DNA of 64,000 nt from Pseudofrankia inefficax (GCF_000166135.1 NC_014666.1:1302001-1366000), one strand, 5' to 3'. Positions 8,742 to 18,606 are shown, counted from the first letter of the stretch. Notes: generated by a model from the sequence alone, not told the origin. Translations and numbers: made by a program.

Positions 8742-10949
8742 TCAGGCGCGGTTCTGGGCCCAGGCGGACAGGTCGCCCTGGTAGTCCGACAGGCGGGTGT
8801 CGTCGGGGCCGGTGACGCGCCGCTCCCAGTGGCCGCTGGGCTGCAGGTCCCAGGCCGACACCTCGGCCGAGAAGCCGTGGTCCAGCAGCCGGCGCAGCGC
8901 GGCCCGGTTGTCGTCCTGGGTCACCCGGACCAGCGCCTCGACCCGGCGGTCGAGGTTGCGGTGCATCATGTCGGCGCTGCCGATCCACACCTCGTCCAGC
9001 GCCGAGAACTCGAACACCCGGCTGTGCTCCAGGTAACGACCGAGCACCGAGCGGACCAGCACGGTCTCGGACAGGTTCGGGACCCCGGGGCGCAGCGCGC
9101 AGATGCCCCGCACCAGGCAGCGGATCGCCACCCCGTCCCGGGACGCGTGGTACAGCGCGTCGATGAGCTCCTCGTCGACCAGGCTGTTGACCTTGATCCG
9201 GATCCCGGCCGGCTCGCCGGACCGGGCCGCGGCGGCCTCCTTCTCGATCCGCTCGATCAGGCCGTCGCGCATGTGCTGCGGGGCGACCAGCAGCGACCGG
9301 TAGACGGTCTGCCGGCTGTAGCCGGTGAGCACGTTGAACAGGTCGGTCAGGTCCGCGCCGACGCTCGGCTCGGCGGTCAGCAGGCCGACGTCCTCGTAGA
9401 GCCGGGCGGTCTTCGGGTTGTAGTTGCCCGTGCCGACGTGGCAGTAGCGGCGCAGCCCGTCCTCGTCCTGGCGCACCACGAGCGCGGTCTTCGTGTGCGT
9501 CTTCAGCCCGATCAGGCCGTAGACGACGTGGCAGCCGGCCCGCTCCAGCTCACGCGCCCAGCGGATGTTGGCGCTCTCGTCGAACCTGGCCTTGATCTCG
9601 ACGAGCACCACGACCTGCTTGCCGGCCTCGGCCGCCGCGATCAGCGCGTCCACGATCGGCGAGTCACCGGACGTCCGGTACAGCGTCTGCTTGATCGCGA
9701 GCACGTGCGGGTCTGCCGCCGCCTGCTCGATGAAGCGCTGCACGGACGTGGTGAACGAGTCGTAGGGGTGGTGCACCAGCACGTCCCGCTCGCGCAGTAC
9801 CGCGAAGAAGTCCGCCGGCTCGCCCGACTCGGTGACCAGGCTGTGGTGGGTCACCGGGACCCGCGGCGGGTACTTGAACTCCGGCCGGTCCAGGTCGAAC
9901 AGCGCCCACAGCACCGACAGGTCGAGCAGCCCGCGCAGCCGGTGCACGTCGCGGGTGGAGACCTCCAGCTCGCGGCAGAGCATCCGCAGCAGGCCCTCGT
10001 CGATGTCCGCGTCCACCTCCAGGCGGACGGCCGGGCCGAACCGGCGGCGGGCGAGCTCCCGCTCCAGCGCCTGCAGCAGGTCCTCGGCCTCGTCCTCCTC
10101 GACCTCCAGGTCGGCGTTGCGGGTCACCCGGAACAGGTGTGAGTCGACCACCTCCATGCCCGGGAAAAGCTGGGAGAGATGGGCGGCGATCACCTCTTCC
10201 AGCGGCACGAAGCACGCGTAGCGGTCGGCCTCGGCGCCCTCGCCGGCCGGTTCCTGGCCGATCGGATGCTCGCCGGGCAGGTCGACCCGGATCAGGCGCG
10301 GCACGTTCTGGGGCACCTTGACCCGGGCGAACCGCTCGATGTCGTCGCCGGGGTCGCGCACGGTCACCGCCAGGTTCAGCGACAGCCCGCTGATGTACGG
10401 GAACGGGTGCGCCGGGTCGACGGCGAGCGGGGTCAGGACCGGGAAGATCTGCTCGTGGAAGTACTGGTGCAGGCGGTGCTGCTGGTCGGTGGTGAGCTGG
10501 TGCCAGTACCGGATGCTGATGCCGGCGTGCTCCAGCGACGGGACGACCTCGTCGGTGAAGCAGCGAGCGGCCCGGTCGGTGAGCTGGGCGGTGTTCTGGC
10601 TGATCAGCTCCAGCTGGGCCCGTGGGGTGAGCCCGTCGACGGAGCGGACCGCGAGCCCGGTCGCCTCCCGGCGCATCAGGCCGGCGACCCGGACCATGTA
10701 GAACTCGTCGAGGTTGCTGGCGAAGATCGCGAGGAACTTGGCTCGTTCCAGCAGCGGCGTGCTCACGTCCTCGGCGAGCGCCAGCACCCGGGCGTTGAAG
10801 TCCAGCCAGGACGTCTCGCGGTTGATGAACCGGTCGGCCGGCAGATCGGACGGAAGCGGCGGCCGCGGCGCCTCCAGAGGCTCGAGGAGGGCGCTGCGGG
10901 GCTTACGTTGGGGCTGCTGCTCGGATCTTGTCACCACCAGCTCGGCCAT
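8742..10949 (-). CDS. ppk: Polyphosphate kinase 1
   Basis: The 735-residue PPK1 makes polyphosphate from ATP. The family order is visible: N-terminal domain with [13 protein letters not shown] and [10 protein letters not shown], then the two phospholipase-D-like catalytic domains with the autophosphorylated and partner histidines in [10 protein letters not shown] and [15 protein letters not shown]. Length is normal. The ATG at 10949 has no clear ribosome site, and CACCAT lies 6 bases ahead of it, so a leaderless message is possible. In Mycobacterium a mutT gene sits beside ppk; here the divergent neighbour is a transglutaminase-like gene. Confidence 0.96.
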   Translation of the reverse strand: MAELVVTRSEQQPQRKPRSALLEPLEAPRPPLPSDLPADRFINRETSWLDFNARVLALAEDVSTPLLERAKFLAIFASNLDEFYMVRVAGLMRREATGLAVRSVDGLTPRAQLELISQNTAQLTDRAARCFTDEVVPSLEHAGISIRYWHQLTTDQQHRLHQYFHEQIFPVLTPLAVDPAHPFPYISGLSLNLAVTVRDPGDDIERFARVKVPQNVPRLIRVDLPGEHPIGQEPAGEGAEADRYACFVPLEEVIAAHLSQLFPGMEVVDSHLFRVTRNADLEVEEDEAEDLLQALERELARRRFGPAVRLEVDADIDEGLLRMLCRELEVSTRDVHRLRGLLDLSVLWALFDLDRPEFKYPPRVPVTHHSLVTESGEPADFFAVLRERDVLVHHPYDSFTTSVQRFIEQAAADPHVLAIKQTLYRTSGDSPIVDALIAAAEAGKQVVVLVEIKARFDESANIRWARELERAGCHVVYGLIGLKTHTKTALVVRQDEDGLRRYCHVGTGNYNPKTARLYEDVGLLTAEPSVGADLTDLFNVLTGYSRQTVYRSLLVAPQHMRDGLIERIEKEAAAARSGEPAGIRIKVNSLVDEELIDALYHASRDGVAIRCLVRGICALRPGVPNLSETVLVRSVLGRYLEHSRVFEFSALDEVWIGSADMMHRNLDRRVEALVRVTQDDNRAALRRLLDHGFSAEVSAWDLQPSGHWERRVTGPDDTRLSDYQGDLSAWAQNRA

Positions 10950-11170
10950 GCAGCGATGGTGCCAGCCTGAGGTGAACGCGGCAGCCTATCCCGATGACCG
11001 GTAGCGGTCGTCACGCTTTTCAGGCCTTTCCGCCTATGTCGCCCACTGCGTAGGTCTGTGCGCCCGCGTCCCGGACCGGGCAGGGGCCGGCTGCTGGACG
11101 GTGGCGATAAGGTCCGTTAACGCACGGGAAACACCACTGGCGGAGCATCGACTGCTGGCGGGTTACCCGC

Positions 11171-12301
11171 GTGGTGGGGGTCTCTTTTCTCGGCTGGTCA
11201 GGTCGCCTGGCCGGCTCGCGGGCGGGCGGCTCATGCGCCGCGCCCGTGGGCCCGGCGTCGACCGAAGGGACTGGTGCGTCAGCCGTGCAGGACCTGCTGC
11301 CCCGGCCGCGCCCAGCCCTGGCGACCGCGGCCCCGCCCACGGCCGCCGCGTCGGCCACCGCGGCCACGGCCGCGGTCTGGTCCGCCGAGCCGCTCGCCGT
11401 CGACGAGGCGCGGCTCGCGGCCGCGAGCCTGGTGACCTACCGCATCCGCCAGCGGCTGCGCTACACCTACGACGGGCCGGCCCATGACCTCGTGCACCGG
11501 TTGGTGGTGCTGCCACCGAACCGGCACGGCGACCAGACCTCCCGGCACGGCGAACTGACCGTCTCGGCGCCGGCGGCCCGGGTCAGCTGGGAACGCGGGC
11601 CCGACGGGCTGCGGGCCGCGACGGTGACGCTCGACGAGGTGCCCGGCGTTCTTGACTTCGAGGCGGCCGCGATCGTCGAGCGGGGGCCGGCCGTCACCTG
11701 GCCCGAGCTGCCCGCGAGTTCCCTGACCGGCCGGCGGCTGCTGGCGGCGACGGCGCTCACGGCCCCGGACGAGACGCTGCTGGCCGTCGCCAGCCGGCTC
11801 GCCGGCCCGGACCCGCTGACGACCGCGCGCCGGTGCTGTGCCTGGGTGTTCGAGAACATCGCCTACCTGCCGGGCTCGACCACGGTCGGGACGACCGCCG
11901 CGCAGGCGGTGGCCGGTGGCGCTGGTGTCTGCCAGGACCAGGCGCACGTGATGATCGCGCTGTGCCGGGCGGCCGGGCTGCCGGCCCGGTACGTGCTGGG
12001 CCATCTCGTCGGCGACGGGGCGTCGCACGCCTGGGTCGAGGTGGTCCTGCCCGACGGATGGGCGCCGCCCGCGCCCGGCCGGTCCCGTGGGCCGAGCGGG
12101 CCGAGCACGGCCGGCGGCGCGGGCGCCGCGGCCGTCGCGCTCGACCCGTGCCACAACCGGCTCGCCGACCGGCGGTACGTGACGATCGCCACCGGCCGGG
12201 ACTACCACGACGTCATGCCCACCTCGGGCGTCTACCGGGGCAGCGGCCGCGGCCTGCTCGCCGCGAGCCAGCGCGTCGAGATCGTCGGCCTCGAGGCCTA
12301 G
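11171..12301 (+). CDS. Transglutaminase-like cysteine protease-fold protein
   Basis: Up to 376 residues, with an N-terminal beta region typical of bacterial transglutaminase-like proteins (YRIRQRLRYTYDGP near residue 80) followed by the catalytic core. The likely triad is Cys in GVCQDQAHVM (near 253), His in SHAWVEV (near 285) and Asp in ALDPCHN (near 323). Such proteins act as proteases or cross-linking enzymes; the substrate is unknown. The first 70 residues are low in information, so GTG 11285 is a plausible alternative start with GAAGGGA upstream. A Gly/Pro/Ser insert lies between His and Asp. It is divergent from ppk. Confidence 0.8.
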   Translation: MVGVSFLGWSGRLAGSRAGGSCAAPVGPASTEGTGASAVQDLLPRPRPALATAAPPTAAASATAATAAVWSAEPLAVDEARLAAASLVTYRIRQRLRYTYDGPAHDLVHRLVVLPPNRHGDQTSRHGELTVSAPAARVSWERGPDGLRAATVTLDEVPGVLDFEAAAIVERGPAVTWPELPASSLTGRRLLAATALTAPDETLLAVASRLAGPDPLTTARRCCAWVFENIAYLPGSTTVGTTAAQAVAGGAGVCQDQAHVMIALCRAAGLPARYVLGHLVGDGASHAWVEVVLPDGWAPPAPGRSRGPSGPSTAGGAGAAAVALDPCHNRLADRRYVTIATGRDYHDVMPTSGVYRGSGRGLLAASQRVEIVGLEA

Positions 12302-12310
12302 GGCTTTCCC

Positions 12311-12338
12311 GGGCCGCCACGACACGCCGGGGCGGCCC
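12311..12338 (+). terminator. Hairpin after the transglutaminase-like gene
   Basis: GGGCCGCC at 12311-12318 and GGCGGCCC at 12331-12338 form an 8-bp stem 10 bases after the stop codon. The rest of the 350-base gap up to 12651 shows no gene. Confidence 0.45.
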
Positions 12339-12603
12339 GCGACACGCCGTCCCGACGATCTGGGTCATGCCGGCCTGGCAAGGCGGGGCGGGATCGTCTG
12401 GCTGATCGTCACTTCGGCGACTGGTTGCGATTCATTCGTTACCCGATACGGTGCGCAGTGACGACACAGATACGGTGCGTGTCGAAGGTTGATGGCGCGA
12501 ATGCACGATCGGCATCGCCGTCGCCGCGCACCCCTGCCCTGGTAGGCGGGGCAGGGCACCCAGCCGGTGGCCGCCGGCACCGCCGCGGGGCGGCGCGCAG
12601 GCG

Positions 12604-12635
12604 GGGCTGCCACCGCCGGCCGGCGGTGGCAGCCC
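12604..12635. promoter_or_regulatory. 32-bp perfect palindrome upstream of the EAL-domain gene
   Basis: Bases 12604-12619 and 12620-12635 are exact reverse complements with no spacer. The site ends 16 bases before the ATG at 12652, where an operator or a hairpin blocking ribosome access would act. Confidence 0.5.
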
Positions 12636-12651
12636 GGTCGACGGGTGCGGG

Positions 12652-14367
12652 ATGAGAGGGGCGGCTCAGGCCGTGACACACATCGATGCCTTGGACCCTG
12701 ATGCCTTGGACTCTGATGCCGTGGCGGGGGCCCCGCTGGGCTCGGTTCTGCCGTCCGGGTCGACGGCCGCGGTGTCGCTGGGGGCGAGGATGACCGGGGC
12801 ACTCGGCGCCGACCTGCCCCTGGGCCCGCCGGTGGCGCCGTTGTTCCGAGCCCGGGCGCTGCGCCCGGCCGCGCCGTCCGCGTTGCCGGCGGCGGTCGGG
12901 CTGCCCTCGACGGTGCGGCTGCCGGCGCCGTCGACGCCGGCCCGGTCGGCCGCGCTGGTGCCGCTGGTCGCCGCGCTCGTCGCCGGGATGGCCCAGCTGC
13001 TCACCGACGACGGCGGGGTGACGGTCGTCGAGGCCGGCGCGACCGGCGCCGGCGTGGCCGCGACCGGGGTGGCGGGCTGGTCGCTGTGGCAGGCGTCCGC
13101 GAGCGAACGGCTCCGCCTCGGCCGGCTGACCGTGGTGCTGGCCGCCTGGACCCTCACCCAGCTGGCCCGCGTCGGCCTCGGCCCGGCGCCGACGGTCGCG
13201 TCGGCCCGCGCGGCGGTGGCGGCCGGGGCGCTGGCCGCACCGCTGCTGGCCGCGCTGGCGCTGGCCACCCTCCCGCGGTCGGTTCCGCTCGTGGTGGACC
13301 TCGGTGGCCTCAACGGCCCCGCACGGGCCGCGCTGGGCGGCGAGTCCGGCGTGGGCCTGGTCCGGCGCCGCCACGGCATCCACGGCCCGCGTGAGCGGAG
13401 CAGAGCCTCCGTCCTCACCCAGACCGTCTCCGGTACCGCCGCCAGGGCTGCTGCGGCGGCCGGGGCGCCGCGTGGGGCGGGCGAGGACCGCAGCCTGGAG
13501 GCACGGCTCGCGGCATCGCTCATGACCGCCAGTCGCCAGGGCTGGGATGTCGCCGGCTTCGACGTGCACTACCAGCCGATCGTGCGCCTGAGCGACGGGG
13601 TGGTCGTGGCACTGGAGGCGCTCGCCCGCTGGACCGAGCCCGGTCACGGCCCGGTCCCGCCGCTGACCTTCGTGGCCGCCGCCGAGGACGGCGGCCTGGT
13701 CGCTGCGCTCGACGGCTTCGTGCTCGGCCGGGCCTGCGCCGAGGTGGCCGCCGGGATGCCCGGCGGGGCGGGCGAGGGGGCACCGCGGCTGCACGTCAAC
13801 ATCTCGGCCAGCCGGCTGTCCGACCCGACGCTCGCGGACACGTTCCGCCAGGCGCTCGGCGTGAGCGGGCTCGACCCGGCCCGGCTGGTCATCGAGATCA
13901 CCGAGACGGCCCGGATCGACGACCTCGGCGCGGCCGCCCGGGTGCTGGAGGCGGTCCGCGCGCTGGGGGCGTCGGTCGCGATGGACGACGTCGGCGCCGG
14001 TCACACCACACTGGCGGCCCTGCACCAGCTCCCGGTCAACATCGTCAAGCTGGACCGCGGCCTGATCGAGAACCCGCTCGGGCCGGGCCGCGAGGCTCGG
14101 CTCGGCCGGTCGGTGATCACCGTGGCCCGGTCGCTCGGCGCGGTGGTGGTCGCCGAGGGGATCGAGCGGCGGGCCCAGCGAGCCGACCTCGCGCTGCTGG
14201 GCTGCGAGCTCGGGCAGGGCTACCTGTTCGCCCGTCCCGCCCCGCTGGCCGCGCTCGGCCCGCTGCTGCGCTCCACGGCGGTCGTCGGTGCCCCTGCGAC
14301 GGTCGTCGGTGCCCCCGCGACGGTCGTCGGTGGCCTGGAGACGTCAGAGGCCGGCAGGAGGCCGTAG
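12652..14367 (+). CDS. Membrane-anchored EAL-domain protein, probable c-di-GMP phosphodiesterase
   Basis: The 571-residue protein has hydrophobic segments between residues ~100 and 220, then a full EAL domain from ~300. The catalytic and metal residues are all visible: EALARW near 321, NIS near 382, EITET near 415, DDVGAG near 444, KLD near 466, AEGIE near 502 and QGYLFARP near 521. It should therefore hydrolyse c-di-GMP at the membrane. There is no GGDEF domain. ATG 12652 has a weak ribosome site; GTG 12673 is an alternative. The C terminus ends in VVGAPAT repeats encoded by 21-bp tandem repeats that overlap the convergent cyclase gene. Confidence 0.85.
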   Translation: MRGAAQAVTHIDALDPDALDSDAVAGAPLGSVLPSGSTAAVSLGARMTGALGADLPLGPPVAPLFRARALRPAAPSALPAAVGLPSTVRLPAPSTPARSAALVPLVAALVAGMAQLLTDDGGVTVVEAGATGAGVAATGVAGWSLWQASASERLRLGRLTVVLAAWTLTQLARVGLGPAPTVASARAAVAAGALAAPLLAALALATLPRSVPLVVDLGGLNGPARAALGGESGVGLVRRRHGIHGPRERSRASVLTQTVSGTAARAAAAAGAPRGAGEDRSLEARLAASLMTASRQGWDVAGFDVHYQPIVRLSDGVVVALEALARWTEPGHGPVPPLTFVAAAEDGGLVAALDGFVLGRACAEVAAGMPGGAGEGAPRLHVNISASRLSDPTLADTFRQALGVSGLDPARLVIEITETARIDDLGAAARVLEAVRALGASVAMDDVGAGHTTLAALHQLPVNIVKLDRGLIENPLGPGREARLGRSVITVARSLGAVVVAEGIERRAQRADLALLGCELGQGYLFARPAPLAALGPLLRSTAVVGAPATVVGAPATVVGGLETSEAGRRP

Positions 14368-15083
14368 ACGGTCGCGGGGGAGCCGGAGCCCGCGCGGTTG
14401 CGGGTGCCACCCGCGAGCACCCAGGCGCCCGTCGGCGGCAGCGCCCCCAGGTTGGTCAGGTTCTCCAGCGAGATCCGGCGCTCCCGGTAGAGCAGCCGTG
14501 AGACGGCGTAGCCGGTGTCCAGCCCCGGGTCCGGGCCGAAGGTGTCGGTGCCCAGCGCGCCGCGCCGGCCCAGCCGGCCGGTCTCGACCAGCCACTCCAC
14601 GGCGGCCAGGGCGAATCCCGGCTGGTGGATGCGGCCCCGCTCGTCGAGGTTCGGGTAGGCCGGCGTGCCCCAGCGGTCCGACCAGCCCGTCCAGGCCAGC
14701 ACCGCGGCCTCGGCCGGGATCGGCCCGTGCGCGGCCTCGAACCCCACCAGGTCGGCGACCCGGACCTGGTAGTCAGGGTCGCGCGCCACGGCGGCCCGGA
14801 CGTCGAGCCGGACGGCCGGCCGGAACAGGTCGTCGGCGTCTAGGTCGTCCGCCCGCAGGCCGCCCGGGTCGAAGTGCGCCGGCGCCCCCCAGTGCGTTCC
14901 CGTGTGCTCACCGCAGCTCACGCGCAGCAGGTAGTAGCCGTCCGCGTCGATCGTGGCCGCCCGCGTCATCGTGAACGGCGGGTCGCCGGGGAAGACCGGC
15001 GTGGTCGCGGGGTCGTGGACGTGGGACAGCAGCACCGGCCGCACCGGCGCCACCGGCCACGGCCGTCGGTCAGCCTCGGACAC
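14220..15083 (-). CDS. Cyclase-family (kynurenine formamidase-like) metal hydrolase
   Basis: The 287-residue protein matches the cyclase superfamily (PF04199 type). The metal-binding signature HTGTHWGAPAHF lies near residue 60; members commonly have HxGTHxDxPxH, so the D position is occupied by W-G here, as in a subset of the family as I recall. DxxxGxD-like and CPPTGAW-like regions follow. The function could be amide or lactone hydrolysis; the substrate is unknown. GTG at 15083 lies 8 bases after the cofC stop, so the two genes look co-transcribed. The last ~40 residues are low-complexity and overlap the EAL gene by 148 bases. Confidence 0.75.
   Translation of the reverse strand: MSEADRRPWPVAPVRPVLLSHVHDPATTPVFPGDPPFTMTRAATIDADGYYLLRVSCGEHTGTHWGAPAHFDPGGLRADDLDADDLFRPAVRLDVRAAVARDPDYQVRVADLVGFEAAHGPIPAEAAVLAWTGWSDRWGTPAYPNLDERGRIHQPGFALAAVEWLVETGRLGRRGALGTDTFGPDPGLDTGYAVSRLLYRERRISLENLTNLGALPPTGAWVLAGGTRNRAGSGSPATVYGLLPASDVSRPPTTVAGAPTTVAGAPTTAVERSSGPSAASGAGRANR
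14280..14332. repeat. 21-bp tandem repeat, 2.5 copies, in the overlap of two convergent genes
   Basis: Units at 14280-14300 and 14301-14321 differ at one base; a partial third follows to 14332. Because the unit is seven codons, the plus strand encodes repeated VVGAPAT and the minus strand repeated TTVAGAP. Confidence 0.85.
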
Positions 15084-15091
15084 GGCGCCCG

Positions 15092-15832
15092 TCAGCCGGC
15101 GTTCGCGGCGGTGCTGGCGAGGACCGCCCGGGTGGCGGGGCCGACGCCGAGCAGCCTGGCCGCGGCCAGGTCGGCGACCGTGTCGACGTCGCGGCGCAGG
15201 CCCGGGACCGCCGCCGCGAGTGGGCCGGTCAGGTCGAACGCGCCCGACCGGACGTGGCGCGCGTGGCTGCCGACGCCGAAGTGCGGCAGCAGCGGGCTGC
15301 CGGGCGCCGCGCACAGCAGGACGGTGCCCGTGCCGGCGGCGTCGGCGAGCACGGCCCGGCCCGCCGCCGGCGCGGCCAGCAGCGCGGCCCGAAGCTCCCC
15401 GGGGCGCAGGGCGGCCAGATCGGCGGACAGCGCGGCGACGCCGTGGCCGGGCCAGCGGCGCGCGACGGCCCTGGCGCCGTGCCGCAGCGCCGGGTTCAGC
15501 CCCCGGTCGGGCAGGTCGGGAATGGCGACGACCGGCGTCGGGCGGTCGTCAGGGTGGGCGAGGCCGTCCCCGGTGATGGCCGCGCTCGCCGCGGGGTCGT
15601 TGGTGACGAGCAGGACGCCGGCGACCAGGTCGGGGCCGGCCGCCGCGGCCGCCGCGGCCGTGTCGGTCGCCATCGCGAGCGCGAGCGCCGCCCGGTCCGG
15701 ATGCTCGAGGCGGCTCTTGGCCGCGCCCAGCCGCTTCAACGGCAGCACCACGATCCATCCCTCGGGTCGCCCGGCCGCCACGTCCCGACGATAGGGCAAC
15801 CGCTGGCCCAGATGGGCGGCGCGGGCTTTCAT
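15092..15832 (-). CDS. cofC: 2-phospho-L-lactate (or phosphoenolpyruvate) guanylyltransferase
   Basis: The 246-residue CofC-family nucleotidyltransferase makes the activated phospho-acid used in coenzyme F420 synthesis; in mycobacteria the same protein (FbiD) uses phosphoenolpyruvate. The N-terminal signature VLPLKRLGAAKSRL lies near residue 25, and VTNDP and LSADLAALRP follow. ATG at 15832 has a poor ribosome site; GTG at 15781 would give a shorter N terminus and is equally possible. The ppk ... cofC / gpsA / ddl order matches the mycobacterial region. It heads a two-gene unit with the cyclase-family gene. Confidence 0.9.
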   Translation of the reverse strand: MKARAAHLGQRLPYRRDVAAGRPEGWIVVLPLKRLGAAKSRLEHPDRAALALAMATDTAAAAAAAGPDLVAGVLLVTNDPAASAAITGDGLAHPDDRPTPVVAIPDLPDRGLNPALRHGARAVARRWPGHGVAALSADLAALRPGELRAALLAAPAAGRAVLADAAGTGTVLLCAAPGSPLLPHFGVGSHARHVRSGAFDLTGPLAAAVPGLRRDVDTVADLAAARLLGVGPATRAVLASTAANAG

Positions 15833-16036
15833 CCACCGGAGTGGGGCGGCAGTCCGGCGGGCCCGGTCGCCACGCCAGCCACGCCAGCAACGACGGCGGG
15901 CGACCGGCCGGACGTGCCACAGTGACGCCGGCGGTGGCACCGACGTCCGTGCTGCCTCGTTGACATAGCGTCGGCGCCACGGCCACCAGCAGGGATGGTC
16001 GACGGCCGGGTGACGAGTGGGTGAGACTGCGGCGGC

Positions 16037-17167
16037 ATGACGACGAACGGCAATGCCAGTAAGCCTTTCCCGTCGTGGCCGCACCCCGACGCCGGGAGTT
16101 CTGAGTCCCCCGTGGGACAGCGCGGGCCCACGGCCGGCCCGCGGCTGACGGCCGCCGTGCTCACCGCCGGGTCGTGGGGCACGGTGTTCGCGAAGATTCT
16201 CGCCGACGCGGGCCGCCGGGTGACCCTGGTCACCCGGGACGAGGCGCTCGCGGCGGCCATCAACGCCGAGCACCGCAACCCTCGGTACCTGCCCGGCATC
16301 CGGTTACCAGATCTCGTCCGGGCGACCCACCACCCCGCTGAGGCGCTCGCCGGCGCCGGCCTGGTGGTTCTCGCCGTGCCGTCGCAGGGGCTGCGCGCCG
16401 CCCTGGCCGCGTGGGCGCCCCTCGTCGAGCCGTCGGCCGTCTACGTCAGCCTCATGAAGGGCGTCGAGGACGGCACCTGCCGGCGGATGAGCGAGGTGAT
16501 CGGCGAGGTGGCCGGCGTCGGCGCGGACCGGATCGCCGTCGTCAGCGGGCCGAACCTGGCCGGCGAGATCGCCGTCGAGGATCCGGCGGCGACCGTGGTG
16601 GCCAGTGCCTCGTCCGCGACCGCGGCGCAGGTGCAGGCCGCGTGCTGGACGCCCTACCTGCGGCCGTACACGAACGCCGACGTCGTCGGCTGTGAGCTGG
16701 GCGGCGCGGTGAAGAACGTCATCGCGCTCGCCGCCGGGATGCTGGAGGGCCTCGGGTTCGGGCTGAACAGCCTCGCCTCGCTGATCACCCGTGGCCTGGC
16801 CGAGACGACCCGGTTCGCCGTGGCGATGGGCGCGGACCCACGTACCCTCGCCGGCCTGGCCGGGCTGGGCGACCTGGTCGCCACCTGCGCGTCGCCGCGG
16901 TCGCGCAACCGGACCTTCGGCGAGAAGCTCGGCCGGGGGATGACCCTCGACGCCGTGCTGGCGGAGCAGCGCCAGGTCGCCGAGGGGGTCCGGTCCTGCC
17001 GGCCGCTGCTCGCGCTCGCGGACGGGCTGGGCGTGCACATGCCGATCAGCCGGCAGGTGGAACGGGTGCTGTACGAGGGCCTGCCGCCGCTGGAGGCCGT
17101 CAAGGAGCTCATGAGCCGCGAGCCGGGCCCCGAGTTCCACGCGGTCGCGCCCGTTCCGCCCTCCTAG
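16037..17167 (+). CDS. gpsA: NAD(P)H-dependent glycerol-3-phosphate dehydrogenase
   Basis: The 376-residue enzyme reduces dihydroxyacetone phosphate to sn-glycerol 3-phosphate for phospholipids. It has the nucleotide motif AGSWGTVFA near residue 42, the SLMKGVE and SGPNLAGEIA stretches, the catalytic lysine in GGAVKNVIAL and the GLGDLVATC motif. The first glycine of the usual GAGxWG is replaced by Thr; Streptomyces proteins also have a substitution here as far as I recall, so activity is likely retained. About 35 extra residues precede the Rossmann fold. The TAG stop overlaps the murA stop on the other strand (CTAG). Confidence 0.95.
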   Translation: MTTNGNASKPFPSWPHPDAGSSESPVGQRGPTAGPRLTAAVLTAGSWGTVFAKILADAGRRVTLVTRDEALAAAINAEHRNPRYLPGIRLPDLVRATHHPAEALAGAGLVVLAVPSQGLRAALAAWAPLVEPSAVYVSLMKGVEDGTCRRMSEVIGEVAGVGADRIAVVSGPNLAGEIAVEDPAATVVASASSATAAQVQAACWTPYLRPYTNADVVGCELGGAVKNVIALAAGMLEGLGFGLNSLASLITRGLAETTRFAVAMGADPRTLAGLAGLGDLVATCASPRSRNRTFGEKLGRGMTLDAVLAEQRQVAEGVRSCRPLLALADGLGVHMPISRQVERVLYEGLPPLEAVKELMSREPGPEFHAVAPVPPS

Positions 17168-18606
17168 ACGGCGGCGCCGGACTGGGTGGGCCCGGCCACG
17201 GGGATCGTCTCGATCATGGCGCCGATCGAGCGCAGCTTGCCGACCGGGTCCTCGTAGCCACGCTCCAGGAAGCGGGTTCCCGAGATGGTGCTCGCGCCGC
17301 CCGCGACGAGAGCGGCCAGCACGTAGGCGAAGCCGGCCCGCAGGTCGGGGATCTCCAGGTCGCCGCCGACCAGCGGCGTCGGTCCTGACACGACAGCGGA
17401 GTGCTCGAAGTCCCGGGCCGCGAACCGGCAGGCCTTGCCGCCCAGGCAGTTCGTCGACAGCGCGATGCTCGCGCCCATGGCGTTGAGCTGGCGGGTGTAG
17501 CCGAACCGGTCCTCGTAGATGGTCTCGTGGACCACCGAGGCGCCCTGAGCCTGCGTCAGCAGCACCACGAGGGGCTGCTGCCAGTCGGTCATGTACCCGG
17601 GGTGCACATCGGTCTGGACGTGCGTGGCGGTCAGCTCGCGGTCCTTGTAGAAGGTGATCCCGTCGTCGGTGACCCGGAACTCCCCGCCGATCCGGCGCAG
17701 GTGGTTCAGGAACGTGGCGACGTGCTCCTGGCGGGCGCCCCTGACGTCGACCCGGCCGTCGGTGGCGACAGCGGCCGCGGCGAACGAGGCGACCTCGATG
17801 CGGTCCGGGATCGCGGTGTGGTCCGCGCCGTGCAGCCGCTCGACGCCCTGGACGACGATCGTGCGGTCGACCTCGACGTCGACGAGCGCGCCCATCTGCT
17901 GCAGGAAAAGGATGAGGTCGATGACCTCCGGCTCGACCGCCGCGTTGGAGATCACCGTGGTGCCCTTGGCTCGGACGGCCGCGAGCAGCAGGTTCTCGGT
18001 GGCGCCGACGCTCGGGAACGGCAGCTCGACGTGGGCGCCGTGCAGGCCGAGCGTCTTGACCTGGACCGAGCGAAGCTGCTCGACGATCTCGGCGCCCATC
18101 GCCCGCAGGCCGGTGAGGTGGAAGTCGACCGGGCGTTTGCCGATCCGGCAGCCGCCGGGCAGCGGCACGACCGCCTCGCCGACCCGGTGCAGCAGCGGGC
18201 CCATCATCAGGATCGGGATCCGGTTCACCCCGGAGTACATCTCCGAGAGGGACGGGTCGGTGATCCGCGCGGTCTGGATCCGGACCCGGTGGTCGTCCAG
18301 CCATTCCACCTCGGCGCCGAGCTCGGCCAGCATGCCGAGCACGACGTCGACCTCGACGATCCGCGGCACCCGGGCCAGGGTGCAGGGCTCGTCCGTCAGC
18401 AGGGTGGCGACCAGCAGCTTCGTGACCGAGTTCTTCGCCCCGGACACCTCGACCGAGCCGAACAGCGGCTGACCGCCGACGATCCGGTAACGGTGCCGGT
18501 CCCCGGCCGTCGCGAAGCTCAGCGAGCTGCCGGCGGCGGGCGCCTGGACCGGCCGTTGGTCGGGGACGTCTGCTGGGAGGTCGTCGATCGGGGAGGTATG
18601 GGGCAC
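17164..18606 (-). CDS. murA: UDP-N-acetylglucosamine 1-carboxyvinyltransferase
   Basis: The 480-residue enzyme transfers enolpyruvate to UDP-GlcNAc, the first committed step of peptidoglycan synthesis. Family motifs include VSGAKNSVTKLL near residue 50, the catalytic loop PGGCRIGKRPVDFH with its cysteine near 150 (the fosfomycin target position), and HPGYMTDWQQPLVVLLTQA. GTG at 18606 is set by AGGAGG 7 bases upstream; the frame remains open beyond it but without a ribosome site. The extra ~45 N-terminal residues are a low-complexity lead. Confidence 0.96.
   Translation of the reverse strand: MPHTSPIDDLPADVPDQRPVQAPAAGSSLSFATAGDRHRYRIVGGQPLFGSVEVSGAKNSVTKLLVATLLTDEPCTLARVPRIVEVDVVLGMLAELGAEVEWLDDHRVRIQTARITDPSLSEMYSGVNRIPILMMGPLLHRVGEAVVPLPGGCRIGKRPVDFHLTGLRAMGAEIVEQLRSVQVKTLGLHGAHVELPFPSVGATENLLLAAVRAKGTTVISNAAVEPEVIDLILFLQQMGALVDVEVDRTIVVQGVERLHGADHTAIPDRIEVASFAAAAVATDGRVDVRGARQEHVATFLNHLRRIGGEFRVTDDGITFYKDRELTATHVQTDVHPGYMTDWQQPLVVLLTQAQGASVVHETIYEDRFGYTRQLNAMGASIALSTNCLGGKACRFAARDFEHSAVVSGPTPLVGGDLEIPDLRAGFAYVLAALVAGGASTISGTRFLERGYEDPVGKLRSIGAMIETIPVAGPTQSGAAV

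Noticed and set aside
12439-14025. 528-codon minus-strand frame opposite the EAL gene
   Set aside because: Composition is Gly/Arg/Gln-rich with no motif, and the plus strand has a full catalytic EAL domain.
16150-16200. GpsA nucleotide motif with Thr in place of the first Gly as a sign of inactivity
   Set aside because: I recall a Ser at the same place in Streptomyces GpsA, and the catalytic lysine and remaining motifs are intact.
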